The notes below the pieces were generated by a model that worked only from the letters and a program-made list of their open reading frames with translations, searched no databases and was not told the DNA's origin. A program made the position numbers and the translations under genes. Below are positions 54,266 to 62,800 of a stretch of DNA of 64,000 nucleotides, one piece after another. The DNA comes from Cupriavidus pauculus (GTDB lineage Bacteria; Pseudomonadota; Gammaproteobacteria; Burkholderiales; Burkholderiaceae), in NCBI RefSeq assembly GCF_022179805.1, contig NZ_BPUO01000004.1, forward strand, positions 310,001 through 374,000, given 5' to 3'. The first letter of the stretch is position 1, and each line of letters starts with the position of its first letter.

Positions 54266-55216
54266 ATGTCGATGATCAAGGGATTTCACCACCTGACTGC
54301 CGGGGTCCGGCACGCTCAGGAAGACGTGGATTTCTACGTGAAGCTGCTGGGCCAGAGCCTGGTCAAGAAGACCGTGCTGCTCGATGGCGAGGACCCGATC
54401 TATCACCTGTACTACGGCAACGCCAACGGCGACCCCGGTACGCTGGTGACTTCGTTTCCGTTCCGTCAGCGCGGTGTGATGGCGCGCCCGGGTTCCGGTC
54501 AGGTACGCGTGATCAACTACTCGGTGCCGCGTGGCTCGCTGGACTTCTGGCGCGCACGTTTCGATGCGATGAACATCCGCTACGACGCCGACATTGTCGA
54601 GCGCTTCGGTGAACGGCGCCAGCGCTTCTATCACCCGAGCGACATCGAGTTCGACCTGGTCGAGACCGATCTGGACAAGCGCCCTGCGTGCGTGGAGAAC
54701 GGCATTCCGGAAGCCTACGCGGTACGCGGCGTGCACAGCATCACGCTGTCGTTGCGCGAGGTGGCTGAATCGGTGCGCTTCATGAGCGAGGCGATTGGTT
54801 TCCGCCTGGTTGGCGAATCGGGCCCGTACCACCGCTTCGAGACGCACACCGGCGGCCCCGGCATGGTAGTGGAGTTCTTCCACGAGCCGGACCGTCTGCA
54901 GGGTTCGTCGGTCTATGGCGAAGGCACGATCCACCACGTGGCCTTCGCGGTGGACACCATCGAGCAGCAGATGACGCTCAAGGACAAGTTCATGGCCCTG
55001 GGCTACATCGACACTTCGGAGTCGGTGAACCGCAATTACTTCCGCTCGATGTATTTCAAGATGCCGGGTGGCGTGATCTTCGAAGCCGCCACCACCGATA
55101 TCGGCTTCGCCATCGACGAGGAGCCGGGCCACTTCGGCGAGGAGTTCCAGCTCCCGCCCTGGCTGGCGGAGCGCAAGGACGAACTGCTCGCGCGCCTCGA
55201 ACCGATTTCCGTCTGA
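54266..55216 (+). CDS. Hydroquinone ring-cleaving dioxygenase (PcpA/LinE-like)
   Basis: A 316-residue vicinal-oxygen-chelate protein with two glyoxalase-like halves. Key matches to PcpA/LinE and Bacillus MhqO are GFHHLTAGVRHAQEDVDFYVKLLGQSLVKKTVL, RGVHSITLSL, GEGTIHHVAFAVD and MPGGVIFEAAT; the metal ligands would be the His of GFHH, the His of IHHVA and the Glu of IFEA. The family cleaves (chloro)hydroquinones between C1 and C2 to maleylacetate derivatives. GGAGA lies 5 nt before the ATG at 54266. The quinone reductase gene follows 28 bases later. Confidence 0.85.
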   Translation: MSMIKGFHHLTAGVRHAQEDVDFYVKLLGQSLVKKTVLLDGEDPIYHLYYGNANGDPGTLVTSFPFRQRGVMARPGSGQVRVINYSVPRGSLDFWRARFDAMNIRYDADIVERFGERRQRFYHPSDIEFDLVETDLDKRPACVENGIPEAYAVRGVHSITLSLREVAESVRFMSEAIGFRLVGESGPYHRFETHTGGPGMVVEFFHEPDRLQGSSVYGEGTIHHVAFAVDTIEQQMTLKDKFMALGYIDTSESVNRNYFRSMYFKMPGGVIFEAATTDIGFAIDEEPGHFGEEFQLPPWLAERKDELLARLEPISV

Positions 55217-55244
55217 CCTGTTTCATCCGAAAGCAAAACGCCAA

Positions 55245-55871
55245 ATGAAAAAATCCAAGATATTGATCGTCTTCTACTCGCGCAACAACTCGACCGAGAT
55301 GCTGGCCAAGGCCATCGCCGAAGGTGCTATCGAGGCGGGCGCCGAAGTTCGCCTGCGCCGCGCGCGTGAACTAGTTGGCCCCGACGTGATGCAGCAGGTG
55401 CCCGGCTGGCTGGAGAACGCCAACGACATGAATGCCCAGTACCCGGCACCGACCGAGGCCGACGCCGAATGGGCAGATGCAATCGTGTTCGGCACGCCGA
55501 CGCGCTTTGGTTCGATCTCGTCGGAGCTGAAGGCGTATATCGACGGCCTGGGCGGCCTGTGGTTCCAGGGCAAGCTCAACGGCAAGGTGGGGTCGGTGTT
55601 CGGCTCGACGTCGTCGATGCACGGCGGCAATGAATCGACGCTGCTGTCGATCTACACGCCGATGGCGCATCTGGGCCTGATCATTGTGCCGCTGGGCTAC
55701 GCCGATGCCGCCATGTTCAAGGCCGGCACGCCGTACGGCGCCACGCATGTCTCGCGGTTGGATTCGGTGAAGCCGGATGAGGACCATCTGGCTGTGGCGC
55801 GCTTCCAGGGACGTCGGGTGACGTCGGTTGCGCGGGCGCTGCATGGTGAGGTTGAGGCGGTCGAGGCTTGA
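55245..55871 (+). CDS. NAD(P)H:quinone oxidoreductase (WrbA-type flavodoxin)
   Basis: A 208-residue flavoprotein. FMN phosphate loop: FYSRNNSTEMLAKAIAEGA; FMN ring contacts: FGTPTRFGSISSELKAYIDGLGGLW and GSTSSMHGGNESTLLS, as in WrbA. It reduces quinones by two electrons to hydroquinones, which is the form the adjacent dioxygenase cleaves. It is the second gene of the operon and is followed by two tandem repeat elements. Confidence 0.92.
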   Translation: MKKSKILIVFYSRNNSTEMLAKAIAEGAIEAGAEVRLRRARELVGPDVMQQVPGWLENANDMNAQYPAPTEADAEWADAIVFGTPTRFGSISSELKAYIDGLGGLWFQGKLNGKVGSVFGSTSSMHGGNESTLLSIYTPMAHLGLIIVPLGYADAAMFKAGTPYGATHVSRLDSVKPDEDHLAVARFQGRRVTSVARALHGEVEAVEA

Positions 55872-55890
55872 GTTTGAAGTCGTGTTTTCT

Positions 55891-56018
55891 CACCTCTCCC
55901 ATGAAGTGGGAGAGGGGCCGGGGGAGAGGGCTTGGCGGTTCAAAATGCGAGATGTCGGCAAGCAGACCCTCGTTGCCCTCACCCCCAACCCCTCTCCCGC
56001 GTTGCGGGAGAGGGGAGC
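55891..56018. repeat. Paired inverted repeat element, copy D
   Basis: Two CCTCTCCC/GGGAGAGGGG hairpins in opposite orientation with the GGCGGTTCAAA marker after the first. It is followed 36 bases later by copy E, which shares its spacer sequence (AAATGCGA, AAGCAGACC), so D and E arose by local duplication. Confidence 0.87.
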
Positions 56019-56054
56019 CAAACACTCGTGAATCATTGCGACGGCGCTGATTTT

Positions 56055-56184
56055 CTCCCCTCTCCCATGAAGTGGGAGAGGGGCTGGGGGTGAGGGGCTT
56101 GGCGGTTCAAAATGCGACAGATCGACAAGCAGACCTTCGCTACCCTCTCCCCCAACCCCTCTCCCGCGTTGCGGGAGAGGGGAG
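56055..56184. repeat. Paired inverted repeat element, copy E (tandem with D)
   Basis: Same structure and orientation as copy D, with the marker GGCGGTTCAAA and matching spacer. Together D and E fill most of the 342-base gap between the quinone reductase and the glutathione transferase genes, which are convergent. Confidence 0.87.
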
Positions 56185-56213
56185 CTGAAAAGCGGTGGGA
56201 AGACGGGCATTAC

Positions 56214-57248
56214 TTACGCCGCCCGCTCCATCAACCCATCCATATACGCCGAAGGCGGCATCGACTCCACAGTCGCGGTCACAACTTGTGCCATCACTGA
56301 TGGCCTTGCCACCAGCGCATCGACATACCGCCCCACCGCTGGCAAGTCTTCCCACATCGACGCCAGCCCCAGGTAGGCAATCCGAACCAGATTCACGCCC
56401 CAGAACACGTCCGCGAGCGTGAACGCATTGCCCGTTACCCAGGTCCCGCCATGGGCGGCAACCGTTCGATCCAGATCCACCAGTAGCTGACCCACGTGCT
56501 GACGCATCTCGCGCTGGAAGCTCGCGTCGTGGCAAATCGCCTTGCCGCCGCGTTCCTTCTCGATCTTTGCGCGATAGGCTGCCACCAGTTCGGCGTCGTT
56601 GGCATTGGCGTCGATCATGGCCTGCAACGCCAGCACCTTTGCGTCGTAGACGGTTTCCATCACCGCCTTGAGGGCCTCGGGGCGGCGGTCGGCATCGGGA
56701 TGAAAGCCGTAGAGCAGCGCGCCGTTGGGAATCTTGTCGACGATGCTCGCTTGCCGCAAGACGTCGGTACGCGCCGATCCCAACTCGGGCACCAGCCGGA
56801 TCGGGGCGGGTGACACCGCATCGAGGTAGCAGCAGATGCGCATGGAATCGGCGATGACGCGGCCGGTGCCGTAGTCGATCAGCAGCGGCACCACGCACGG
56901 GTCGAAGCCCTCGGTTTCCACCGAGGTACGGCCGCTGTAGCCATCGACGAACGGCTTGCCGATCTCTCGGCCGGCATACAGCCTGAGCCTGACGTACGAC
57001 GCCGAATAGTGCTCGGCCGGCACCACGCCATCCTCGCTCATCGCACTGAGGATCAGCATGTCGTTGGACCAGTACGACAACCCCTTCTCGGCCAGCACCG
57101 TGCGCACCTTTTGCGAGCACAGCGAACTGGCCGCGTGGAACAGTTCAAAACGTGGCTGCGCGGCGCCGCCGACGATGCGGCTTCGCTGCGGATCCCTCAT
57201 GGCGGCACGGGCGCCGCCAGCCAACTCCAACAACTGCTCTGCGTTCAT
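56214..57248 (-). CDS. Glutathione S-transferase family protein, PcpC/LinD-like
   Basis: A 344-residue protein. The thioredoxin-fold domain holds SSLCSQKVRTVLAEKGL with Ser42 and Cys44 in the spacing of the catalytic Ser/Cys of tetrachlorohydroquinone dehalogenase PcpC. The C-terminal helical domain (FTLADVFWGVNLVRIAYLGLASMWEDLP) also follows PcpC. About 30 extra N-terminal residues precede the fold. It could use glutathione for reductive removal of a ring substituent or for isomerising a cleavage product. ATGA overlap with the upstream TDO-like gene. An in-frame ATG at 57281 is possible. Confidence 0.8.
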   Translation of the reverse strand: MNAEQLLELAGGARAAMRDPQRSRIVGGAAQPRFELFHAASSLCSQKVRTVLAEKGLSYWSNDMLILSAMSEDGVVPAEHYSASYVRLRLYAGREIGKPFVDGYSGRTSVETEGFDPCVVPLLIDYGTGRVIADSMRICCYLDAVSPAPIRLVPELGSARTDVLRQASIVDKIPNGALLYGFHPDADRRPEALKAVMETVYDAKVLALQAMIDANANDAELVAAYRAKIEKERGGKAICHDASFQREMRQHVGQLLVDLDRTVAAHGGTWVTGNAFTLADVFWGVNLVRIAYLGLASMWEDLPAVGRYVDALVARPSVMAQVVTATVESMPPSAYMDGLMERAA

Positions 57249-58153
57249 GCGCTGCGCTCCTGTTTGTGCATATGAGGACATACCGCTGCCGGCGGATCGC
57301 CGATGAAGCTGCGCGCGGTCCACAGTTCCGGAAAGGGCAGTTCTTCCATCGTCGGCAGCAACCAGGCAATGCCTTCAGTGCCGAAGTAGGCCGCCCGGTG
57401 TCCGAACGTCCGGCGCGTGGCCATCAGGTGCAAATGCTTCCATGCCGAAAAGCCCTCGACGATGTCGGCCAACGTCTCGCCTAGCAGATACAGCTCGGCA
57501 TGCTTGCCGGGTTCCGCATAGATATCGCGCCACGCCTGTTCCACCGTCTTGTCCGGTGTGTAGGGCTGCCGGTAGTCGCGCTCACTCACCGCTGCAGGCA
57601 CCGCGAAGCCGGCGTGATGCAGGTAGGCGAGCACATCGTCATAGAGACTCGGCTGCTCCAGCACCTGGCTCAGTTGCTGATGGCGCTCCGGCTGCGGCGT
57701 GAAATGCTGCAGATGTTCGGGCTGCCGGATGCCGAGCAGGTACACCATCTGGCGGTAGGTCCATCCCTGCAGCGCCGTATCCTTGCCGTACTTCGCCACC
57801 GCACGCGACAGGATCGACAGCAGGTCGGTCGGCGTCATCCACGCAATCGATTTCCAGGTGGCATTGAGCGGCTCGTGATGTGCCACCACGCGCCGCAGCG
57901 TACGGCACACTTCGGCCAGGTCATGACTGCGCAGTTGCTGTTGCGCGGTCTGGATTTCCCGGATCATCAGCATCCAGTACAGCTCGGATACCTGCACGGA
58001 GGTGATCCACGCATGCTCGCCGGGATGATCGCTGACCGGGTGCTGCAATGTGTGCAGCACGTCGGTGCGCATCCAGGCGCTGTACGGTGTTTGTCCCGCT
58101 GGCGTGATACCGGGTTGGGGGCCAGCGTTCTCGGTCGCTATGGCATTGCTCAT
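57245..58153 (-). CDS. Tryptophan 2,3-dioxygenase superfamily heme protein (divergent)
   Basis: A 302-residue protein alignable to TDO along its length. Kept are Tyr24 (TPYSAW), the SELYWMLMIRE helix, Arg134 (WTYRQMVYLLG), the heme-ligand region AWKHLH (His240) and FPELWTARS. Changed are the active-site His of the QHQTSEL motif, here Val53 (SVQVSEL), the second Tyr of YxxY, here Trp27, and the GTGGS loop, here FGTEGI. Heme binding is therefore likely but L-tryptophan is probably not the substrate. It is coupled to the amidase upstream (23-base gap) and the transferase downstream (ATGA). Confidence 0.78.
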   Translation of the reverse strand: MSNAIATENAGPQPGITPAGQTPYSAWMRTDVLHTLQHPVSDHPGEHAWITSVQVSELYWMLMIREIQTAQQQLRSHDLAEVCRTLRRVVAHHEPLNATWKSIAWMTPTDLLSILSRAVAKYGKDTALQGWTYRQMVYLLGIRQPEHLQHFTPQPERHQQLSQVLEQPSLYDDVLAYLHHAGFAVPAAVSERDYRQPYTPDKTVEQAWRDIYAEPGKHAELYLLGETLADIVEGFSAWKHLHLMATRRTFGHRAAYFGTEGIAWLLPTMEELPFPELWTARSFIGDPPAAVCPHMHKQERSA

Positions 58154-58176
58154 CGTTGCCTCCTCGTGGGTGGGGG

Positions 58177-59553
58177 TTATGCGTCTTCGTGTGGGACGTT
58201 GTTCAACAGCGTTTCGATCTGCTGGGCGATCTGCAGTAGCGCGCCGTCATCGCCAGGGCGCGCGACGATCTGCAATGCGCTGGGCAACGCGCCTTCGGCG
58301 GCGGGCAGCGGAATCGAGATGGCAGGAAATCCGGCCACGTTGAAGGGCGCCGTGTAGGTCATCAGTGCCTCGCGCAACGTGCCGCTCCAATGCCCGATGT
58401 CGAGCGTGCTGGCGCCTAGCGGCGGCGCCGTGCACGGACATGTTGGCAAGACGAGGTAGTCGACCCTTGTCATCACATCGTGCAGGTCGGCCACGAAGCG
58501 ACGGCGGGTGTCCTGGGCGGCGGCATAGGGGCGCAAGTCCATGGATTGCGCGCGCCGCAGCCGGTCGGCGGTCTCCGGTTCGTACTCGGCGGCAATACGG
58601 TCCCAGCTGCTGCGCCGGAAATGCTCGATGCCACCCTCCACCAGCACGATGGACGCGAACGCATCGAAGACCCCATCGAACAGCGACGCCGAAGAAACGT
58701 CCTGGCACGCGAACGTGCGTGCCAGACGCTGTATCGCGGCATCGAACGCCGTGGCAACATCGGGCGCCAGCGGCACCGGGCCGATCTGCCGCAGCACACC
58801 AAGCCGGGCGGATAGCCACGCATCGCTTTCGGGCACGTCGATGAACAGCGCATTGGCCAGCCAGAGCACGTCGTCGACCTGGCGGCCCAGCAATCCGACG
58901 TGATCGCAGGTAGGGGCCAATGGAAAGACGCCACGCGTCGACAGCGTGTCGAAGGTTGGCTTGAAGCCGACCACGCCGCACAGTGCGGCCGGAATCCGTA
59001 CGGAGCCGCCCGTATCGGTGCCCAGCCCCACGGTCAACGCGCCCGATGCAATCGAGGCGGCGGCGCCGCCGCTCGATCCGCCGGGAATGCGCGAACGGTC
59101 GAGCGGGTTCAGCGTGTCGCCAAAGCGCATGCTCGATGTGCTCACGCCCCACGCGAACTCGTGCGTGGTGGTCTTGCCAATGACGATGGCGCCGCGATCG
59201 ACCAGCGAATGCACGACATCGGCATCGGCAGTGGGGCGATGGCCACGGTAGGCCGCCGAGCCGTAGCACGTTTCGATGCCCCGGGTGTCGATCAGGTCCT
59301 TCACGCCGATGGGCAGCCCCTCCAGCGCGCGCGCGGTGCCGTTCTCGTAACGACGGTCGCTTTCCGCGGCGGCCTTGAGCGCGTGGTCCCAGTCGATGGT
59401 GGCGAATGCGTTGACGGCACGACGGCTCTGTTCGGCGGCCTTGAGCACCTGTTCGGTCAATGCGGTGGCCGTGATCCTGCGTGCGAGCAGCGCATGGCGC
59501 AGGCCACGCAGGCTGACGGCATCGGGCATCGGAGCAAAGTCGGGCGCGTTCAC
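58177..59553 (-). CDS. Amidase signature family hydrolase
   Basis: A 458-residue amidase. The Ser-cisSer-Lys triad is visible: Lys in LPIGVKDLIDT, cis-Ser in the IPGGSSGGAAASIA glycine-serine stretch and Ser in GLGTDTGGSVRIPA. The family hydrolyses amides, ureas or carbamates. GTG at 59553 overlaps the preceding stop as GTGA with GGAGGA 7 nt before; a second GTG directly upstream at 59556 is less well spaced. In this operon it may hydrolyse the amide product of the TDO-like enzyme. Confidence 0.87.
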   Translation of the reverse strand: MNAPDFAPMPDAVSLRGLRHALLARRITATALTEQVLKAAEQSRRAVNAFATIDWDHALKAAAESDRRYENGTARALEGLPIGVKDLIDTRGIETCYGSAAYRGHRPTADADVVHSLVDRGAIVIGKTTTHEFAWGVSTSSMRFGDTLNPLDRSRIPGGSSGGAAASIASGALTVGLGTDTGGSVRIPAALCGVVGFKPTFDTLSTRGVFPLAPTCDHVGLLGRQVDDVLWLANALFIDVPESDAWLSARLGVLRQIGPVPLAPDVATAFDAAIQRLARTFACQDVSSASLFDGVFDAFASIVLVEGGIEHFRRSSWDRIAAEYEPETADRLRRAQSMDLRPYAAAQDTRRRFVADLHDVMTRVDYLVLPTCPCTAPPLGASTLDIGHWSGTLREALMTYTAPFNVAGFPAISIPLPAAEGALPSALQIVARPGDDGALLQIAQQIETLLNNVPHEDA

Positions 59554-60668
59554 CACAGGTCCTCCAGCAAAGCCGCGAGCTTCTGCGTGGCGTTGTCGCC
59601 CAGGTCATTCACTTCAGAGGGATAGTGCTCGGCAAGCATCGTGGCGACTTCGGGCAGCGCATCGCGCGAGAAGTCGAACGCGCGCAGCCGATTCGGCAAC
59701 TCAAGCTGGTCGACCAACCCGGCGATGCGATTGGCCAGGGCTTCGGCGACCGTGCCGCCATCGGAAGCGGCGCCGAAGACATCGAACTTGCTGCCGTACG
59801 TGGCCGCGCACGCACGGATGGCCGGCGCGAGCGTGATGCATGACGTCATGCTGTGCGGCAGGCCGAAGGTGCCGCCGAGGATATGGCCGATACGATGGCT
59901 CAGGCCATAGATCACCGATGCGGGATAGAAGTAGCACTGCCATGCGCCAAGCTGCAGCTGCAGCAGGTCTTCCATCGAAACGAGACCACGTTCGAGGGCT
60001 TCGCGTGTTTCGATTTGCTTGGGCCATCGCTCCAGCACGGCGAAGAAGCGCTCCACGCCGCGTGCGGCAAGCATGGCGTGCGGATGTTCCACGCCGACGC
60101 GGCGCATGCCCTCCACCGCGTGATCGATCCCCTTGATCGCCGAACTCAGCAGCAGGGCGCGCGGCGTGTCGACGATCAGGCGTGGATCGATGGCCACCAG
60201 CGTTGGCACGGTGTCGCGCACCGCGTAGCTGCGCTTGAACTTGCGTGCACCATCTGTTTCCGTCACACCAAAATAGTGCGAAAACTCGGAACCCGACAGC
60301 GTGGTGGGGAAGGCCGCGATGGGCAGGTAGCGGCCGGTCTCGCGATGGTGCGCGGCAGATACCGCCTTGGCGGCGTCCAGCACCGAGCCGCCGCCAAGGG
60401 CCACGATCGATTCGGCGCGTGCCGTCAGGCAGGCCTGCAGTCCCGCGTGCACTGCGAAGTCCGGCACATGCGCGGGCAAGTCGCTGAACACGCCGACGCC
60501 GTCTGCGATGCCGGGGTCAAGGTATTCCTGGCGCAATGCATCAAGAAAGGGCACGGAAAACGTGATGGGGCGCCTGATGCCATAGTCGCGAAGCGACGCG
60601 GCAACGGGTTTCAAAATATCGTGTCCCCACACGACGTGGTCCTGTGGCAGGCATTTGAGCTGGTCCAT
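59550..60668 (-). CDS. Iron-containing alcohol dehydrogenase, maleylacetate reductase-like
   Basis: A 372-residue enzyme. The NAD(P) motif is VALGGGSVLDAAKAV, the substrate strand is PTTLSGSEFSHYFGVTE, and the metal His residues lie in KGIDHAVEGM, GLSHRIGHILGGTFGLPHS. The last segment is characteristic of maleylacetate reductases (PcpE/LinF/TfdF), which reduce maleylacetate to 3-oxoadipate. A general iron-ADH role cannot be excluded. First gene of the four-gene operon, divergent from the nitroreductase (280 bases between starts). Confidence 0.75.
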   Translation of the reverse strand: MDQLKCLPQDHVVWGHDILKPVAASLRDYGIRRPITFSVPFLDALRQEYLDPGIADGVGVFSDLPAHVPDFAVHAGLQACLTARAESIVALGGGSVLDAAKAVSAAHHRETGRYLPIAAFPTTLSGSEFSHYFGVTETDGARKFKRSYAVRDTVPTLVAIDPRLIVDTPRALLLSSAIKGIDHAVEGMRRVGVEHPHAMLAARGVERFFAVLERWPKQIETREALERGLVSMEDLLQLQLGAWQCYFYPASVIYGLSHRIGHILGGTFGLPHSMTSCITLAPAIRACAATYGSKFDVFGAASDGGTVAEALANRIAGLVDQLELPNRLRAFDFSRDALPEVATMLAEHYPSEVNDLGDNATQKLAALLEDLW

Positions 60669-60948
60669 CTATTGCGTCTCCGTATCGTGTCATCGACAAT
60701 GCGATGCCGTTTATCGTGAGACAGAAGATAGGCGATCCCGATACGGGCGTGCGCGCCGGATTCGCGAACGTATCGTCCATGGATATGGACGTTGGGGCCA
60801 GGCGCCGTGGAGTTAGCGGCGACGGCCGATCGTTCAAGGACATGAACGCAGGATGCAAGCTTTGGCACCTGTTCAACGCCATCCACGTGTCTATGATTTT
60901 TCTCCAGAAGTACAACGAAAACCACAACCACAGCCAGAAGACGGAGTC

Positions 60949-61683
60949 ATGGAGATGGAGATGACAATGGACAGGAACGAGACGATGGTGACTGCCACCG
61001 ATGCGATTGCCGCAGACATTGCGGCACTGATTCGGGGACGACAAAGCAAGCGCGGCTTTCTGAGTCAAGCTATACCGATGGCCACGGTGCGGCGGATACT
61101 GTCGGTGGCCAAGTACGCGCCAAGCTCCAGCAACACGCAGCCCTGGCGTTGCTATGTCGTGAGTGGAGATGCGCGCGAGCGGATCACCGAGGCGGCGGTG
61201 GCGGCCTATCGCGAGAATCCCGATGCGATGCCGGTGCAGTATCCGTTCTTTCCGAAGGAGCTGCCGAACCCGTTCTCGTCACGCTTCAACACGTTCCGCG
61301 GCAAGCTCGGCGACGCACAAGGCGTGCCGCGCAGCGACATCGTGGGGCGCCGGCGCGACGTCGAGCGGCAGTTCCGCTTCTTCGACGCGCCCGTGGGCCT
61401 GATCTTCACGATGGATCGCCGCCTGGAATGGGCCAGCTTTCTCTGCTACGGCTGCTTCCTGCAGAACATCATGCTGGCCGCGCGCGCGGAGGGGCTCGAC
61501 ACTTGCCCGCAGCAGATCTGGTCGCTTCAGGCGGCCGTGCTGCACCGGGAGCTTGAGATTCCCGAGGGCGAGATGGTGATTGCCGGGATGTCGCTCGGCT
61601 ATGCCGACAACAGCCTGCCCGAGAACCGGATGCAGATCGACAAGCTGGAGCTGGAAGACTTCGTGTCGTTCGTCGGCACCTGA
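60949..61683 (+). CDS. Nitroreductase family flavoprotein
   Basis: A 244-residue FMN enzyme. RQSKRGFLSQAIPMATVRRILSVAKYAPSSSNTQPWRCYVVSG is the FMN-binding N-terminus; the dimer-contact EGLDTCPQQIWSL and the C-terminal GYADNSLPENRMQIDK (for NADH) follow. It reduces nitroaromatics, quinones or enones. Several ATGs cluster at the start (60949, 60955, 60961, 60967), so the first residue is not settled. It is divergent from the amidase/TDO operon and converges on the BenM-like regulator. Confidence 0.87.
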   Translation: MEMEMTMDRNETMVTATDAIAADIAALIRGRQSKRGFLSQAIPMATVRRILSVAKYAPSSSNTQPWRCYVVSGDARERITEAAVAAYRENPDAMPVQYPFFPKELPNPFSSRFNTFRGKLGDAQGVPRSDIVGRRRDVERQFRFFDAPVGLIFTMDRRLEWASFLCYGCFLQNIMLAARAEGLDTCPQQIWSLQAAVLHRELEIPEGEMVIAGMSLGYADNSLPENRMQIDKLELEDFVSFVGT

Positions 61684-61704
61684 GCGATTTTCTTGTCGCT
61701 TGCC

Positions 61705-62628
61705 CTACGTTGCCTGGTCCGTGCGGGGAACGTAGGGAATCTGCTCTTCCTCGTAGAGCCGATAGATCAGTTCGAGCATTTCCTTGAGGTCGTGCGATTC
61801 ATCCATCGCGCGCATGCTCATGATGATGGGCGACGTCAGCGTCGGGTCGTCGAGCTTCATGTAGCTGACGTCATCGCGCTTCAGCCCGTAGACGCTGCTC
61901 GGCACCACCGAAATCCCTTCGCCAGCGGCGACCAGCCCCAACGCAATCTGCAGTTCGCGCACCTCGTAGATGCGCTGCGGCGTCAGCGCGCGTTCCTGGA
62001 ATGCTGACAGCACCTGGTCCGCGTAACTGGGCCTGGGTGTCTTGGGAAACACGATCAACGTCTCGTGGATCAGGTCGCGCAGCGACAGCACCGACTTGGA
62101 TACCGAGAGCGGATGCCCCACGGGTAGCGCGACGATCATTTTTTCCTCGCGCAGGATCACGCGGCGGATGTTGGCGTCCTCGTGCCGGATACGGCCGAAC
62201 CCGACGTCGATGCGCCCATCCTTGAGCGCGCGGATCTGGTCCATGGTCGACATCTCGTGCAGGCTCAGCTCGACGGACTTGTTCTCGTCGCGAAAGCGCC
62301 GGATGATCTTGGGCAGCATGCCGTAGAGCGTGGAGCCGACAAAACCTACCGACAGGCTGCGCTCGATATTGCCCACGCGCCTTGTCATCGACTCCAGTTC
62401 GCTGGTCTGCGCCAGCAGGCTGACCGCGTGCGAATAAAAGAACTTGCCGGTCTCGGTGAGCTTGAGCGGGCGCGAGTTCCGTTCGAACAACTGCACGCCG
62501 AGCAACTCTTCCAGTTGCTGGATCTGGCGGCTGAGTGGCGGCTGGGCGATATGGAGTCGTTCTGCCGCCCGCGTGAAGTTGCGTTCTTCCGCAACGGCGA
62601 CGAAGTAGCGCAGGTGTCGCAGCTCCAT
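61705..62628 (-). CDS. LysR-family regulator of benzoate/catechol genes (BenM/CatM-like)
   Basis: A 307-residue regulator. The N-terminus MELRHLRYFVAVAEERNFTRAAERLHIAQPPLSRQIQQLEELLGVQLFER is nearly the consensus of BenM/CatM/CatR proteins, and VGFVGSTLYGMLPKIIRRFRDE with EVRELQIALGLVAAGEGISVVPSS matches the muconate-binding domain. It is divergent from catA with 172 bases between. It should activate catA and the downstream ben genes in response to cis,cis-muconate or benzoate. Confidence 0.9.
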   Translation of the reverse strand: MELRHLRYFVAVAEERNFTRAAERLHIAQPPLSRQIQQLEELLGVQLFERNSRPLKLTETGKFFYSHAVSLLAQTSELESMTRRVGNIERSLSVGFVGSTLYGMLPKIIRRFRDENKSVELSLHEMSTMDQIRALKDGRIDVGFGRIRHEDANIRRVILREEKMIVALPVGHPLSVSKSVLSLRDLIHETLIVFPKTPRPSYADQVLSAFQERALTPQRIYEVRELQIALGLVAAGEGISVVPSSVYGLKRDDVSYMKLDDPTLTSPIIMSMRAMDESHDLKEMLELIYRLYEEEQIPYVPRTDQAT

Positions 62629-62631
62629 ACA

Positions 62632-62646
62632 ATACCTCCAGGATAT
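62632..62646. promoter_or_regulatory. Possible BenM/CatM half-symmetric site
   Basis: ATAC, 7 bases, ATAT lies next to the regulator start; the known site is ATAC-N7-GTAT, so one base differs. No perfect copy is seen in the 172-base region between the regulator and catA. Confidence 0.3.
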
Positions 62647-62800
62647 AACCCGATACTAATTCAGTGTTGGACTGGTCCGTTTGCCGTCTCTATTCTGGTT
62701 TTACACACCGTTTCGGGCGCCGATTATACCTTCCGAGTTGCTTCGAATTGGCCCGGAACGAGGGTAAACCCCACAGAAAACCAGAGAGTCAGGAGCAGAC

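Noticed and set aside
55891-56184. CRISPR-like array
   Set aside because: The repeats are inverted pairs of long hairpins, only two units in tandem, with similar rather than unique spacers and no cas genes.
57245-58153. Ordinary kynA (tryptophan 2,3-dioxygenase)
   Set aside because: The active-site His and the YxxY motif are changed and no kynB or kynU lies nearby, so only superfamily membership is claimed.
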